DNA of 64,000 nucleotides from Liopterus haemorrhoidalis (taxonomy: Eukaryota > Arthropoda > Insecta > Coleoptera > Dytiscidae): positions 19,346,879 to 19,410,878 of the forward strand of contig OZ020622.1 in NCBI GenBank assembly GCA_963971575.1, in the 5' to 3' direction. The notes beneath the pieces were generated by a model. That model saw only the letters and a list, made by a program, of their open reading frames with translations, was not told where the DNA came from and ran no database searches. A program made the translations under genes and the position numbers. Below are positions 63,408-64,000 of the stretch, one piece after another (positions within the stretch are counted from its first letter, which is position 1; each line of letters starts with the position of its first letter).

Positions 63408-64000
63408 ATAATCTATTTCTTAGAAAGGGCATTGAAGATAAGGGTAGATATGTTTATTATTTTAACTTGACACTTTTGTAAAATGAAAATGTAACATGAA
63501 AAGTGAATCGTAAATTGTTTTGTCGAAAATATACGTCAACCATAAGCACATAAATAATAATTAAATTCTCTATGAAATATAAATATTATGGTTGGGTTAT
63601 TTTCTAATGGGATACTTATCTAAGTTATCACCAATAAATTGTGAATTTTAAGATAGTACAAGACGGACAGTCAAGGAGGTGTTAAATGACATTTAACAGT
63701 TGGGCGATGTAATTTTTTCAGGGTGGTTCTCTTTTTATGGTAGTTGATTTTAAACCGTCGTAAGGTTAAGTCGTGTTTTAAGTAGAGTGAGATTTTATTA
63801 ATCATGGGTTAGAGTCATTTAGTGTTGTCGGTCAAGTCGAGTTAAATTAACAAGTAATTCCATATGAAACGTTAGTGTAGTGCCCAGCTAAAGACATGTG
63901 AGAGATAAATGGTTTTAGTGGATGTCAGTCAGACTGTGGTGTCCAGTGGACAAATTAGTGATTAGTGTTAAAGAGTCCAGTGTTTAGTGTTTGTGAAAGT
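63408..64000. other. unassigned right edge, possible 5' UTR-like sequence
   Basis: Composition changes after about 63650 to GTGT/AGTG-rich sequence with many AGTGTTTAGTG-like words and no ORF. TCAGTC at 63925-63930 matches an arthropod initiator. It could be the start of a + strand transcript continuing beyond the window. Speculative. Confidence 0.2.

Overview
The window looks like an AT-rich, repeat-dense arthropod genome, most likely a large insect genome. It has spliceosomal GT-AG introns of 58 bp to about 7 kb and a crowd of eukaryotic transposable elements (mariner, pogo/Tigger, hAT, piggyBac and Harbinger MITEs, Jockey-like and RTE-like LINEs). Species or order cannot be fixed from the sequence. 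The only host gene I can support is the 3' two thirds of a Na-K-2Cl cotransporter gene (SLC12A1/A2 family, insect NKCC). It lies on the + strand as twelve coding exons from 5115 to 38479. The exons join in phase into 870 residues without a stop, from transmembrane segment 3 to the conserved family C-terminus. The N-terminal regulatory domain and TM1-TM2 must lie upstream of position 1. Layout: 1-5114 is intron with LINE, hAT, pogo fragments and a 278-bp perfect (GTCT)n tract. 5115-20488 holds exons 1-8, with introns carrying a decayed full-length mariner (10081-11368), pogo-like and hAT remnants, inverted repeats and the recurring dispersed families named here A, B, C, D and E. 20489-26495 is a nest of LINEs: a minus-strand RTE-like LINE split by a Jockey-like LINE and a piggyBac-type MITE, then a Harbinger-type MITE, then a second Jockey-like LINE split by a 5'-truncated RTE-like LINE with a perfect 12-bp target duplication. 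26496-38479 holds exons 9-12, with hAT-in-hAT and A-in-C nesting. 38480-64000 has no recognisable host coding sequence. Its landmark is a 3.6-kb imperfect palindrome (49022-52651), made of two inverted copies of one unclassified TIR element sitting inside a Tigger-like element. Further right are a LINE interrupted by a hAT element that itself holds two MITEs, a young-looking mariner with perfect 33-bp termini (59790-61051) inside a family B copy, and more family B copies. Many insertions were dated relative to each other by target-site duplications read directly from the sequence (8 bp for hAT, TA for mariner/pogo, TTAA for piggyBac, TTA for Harbinger). The strongest candidates for undescribed biology are: the palindromic double element; families A and B, which combine a (CTGT)n tract with other conserved modules and, in A, a variable tRNA-like insert; and the hairpin-forming MITE family C. 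No CRISPR array, operon, rRNA or intact tRNA gene was seen.
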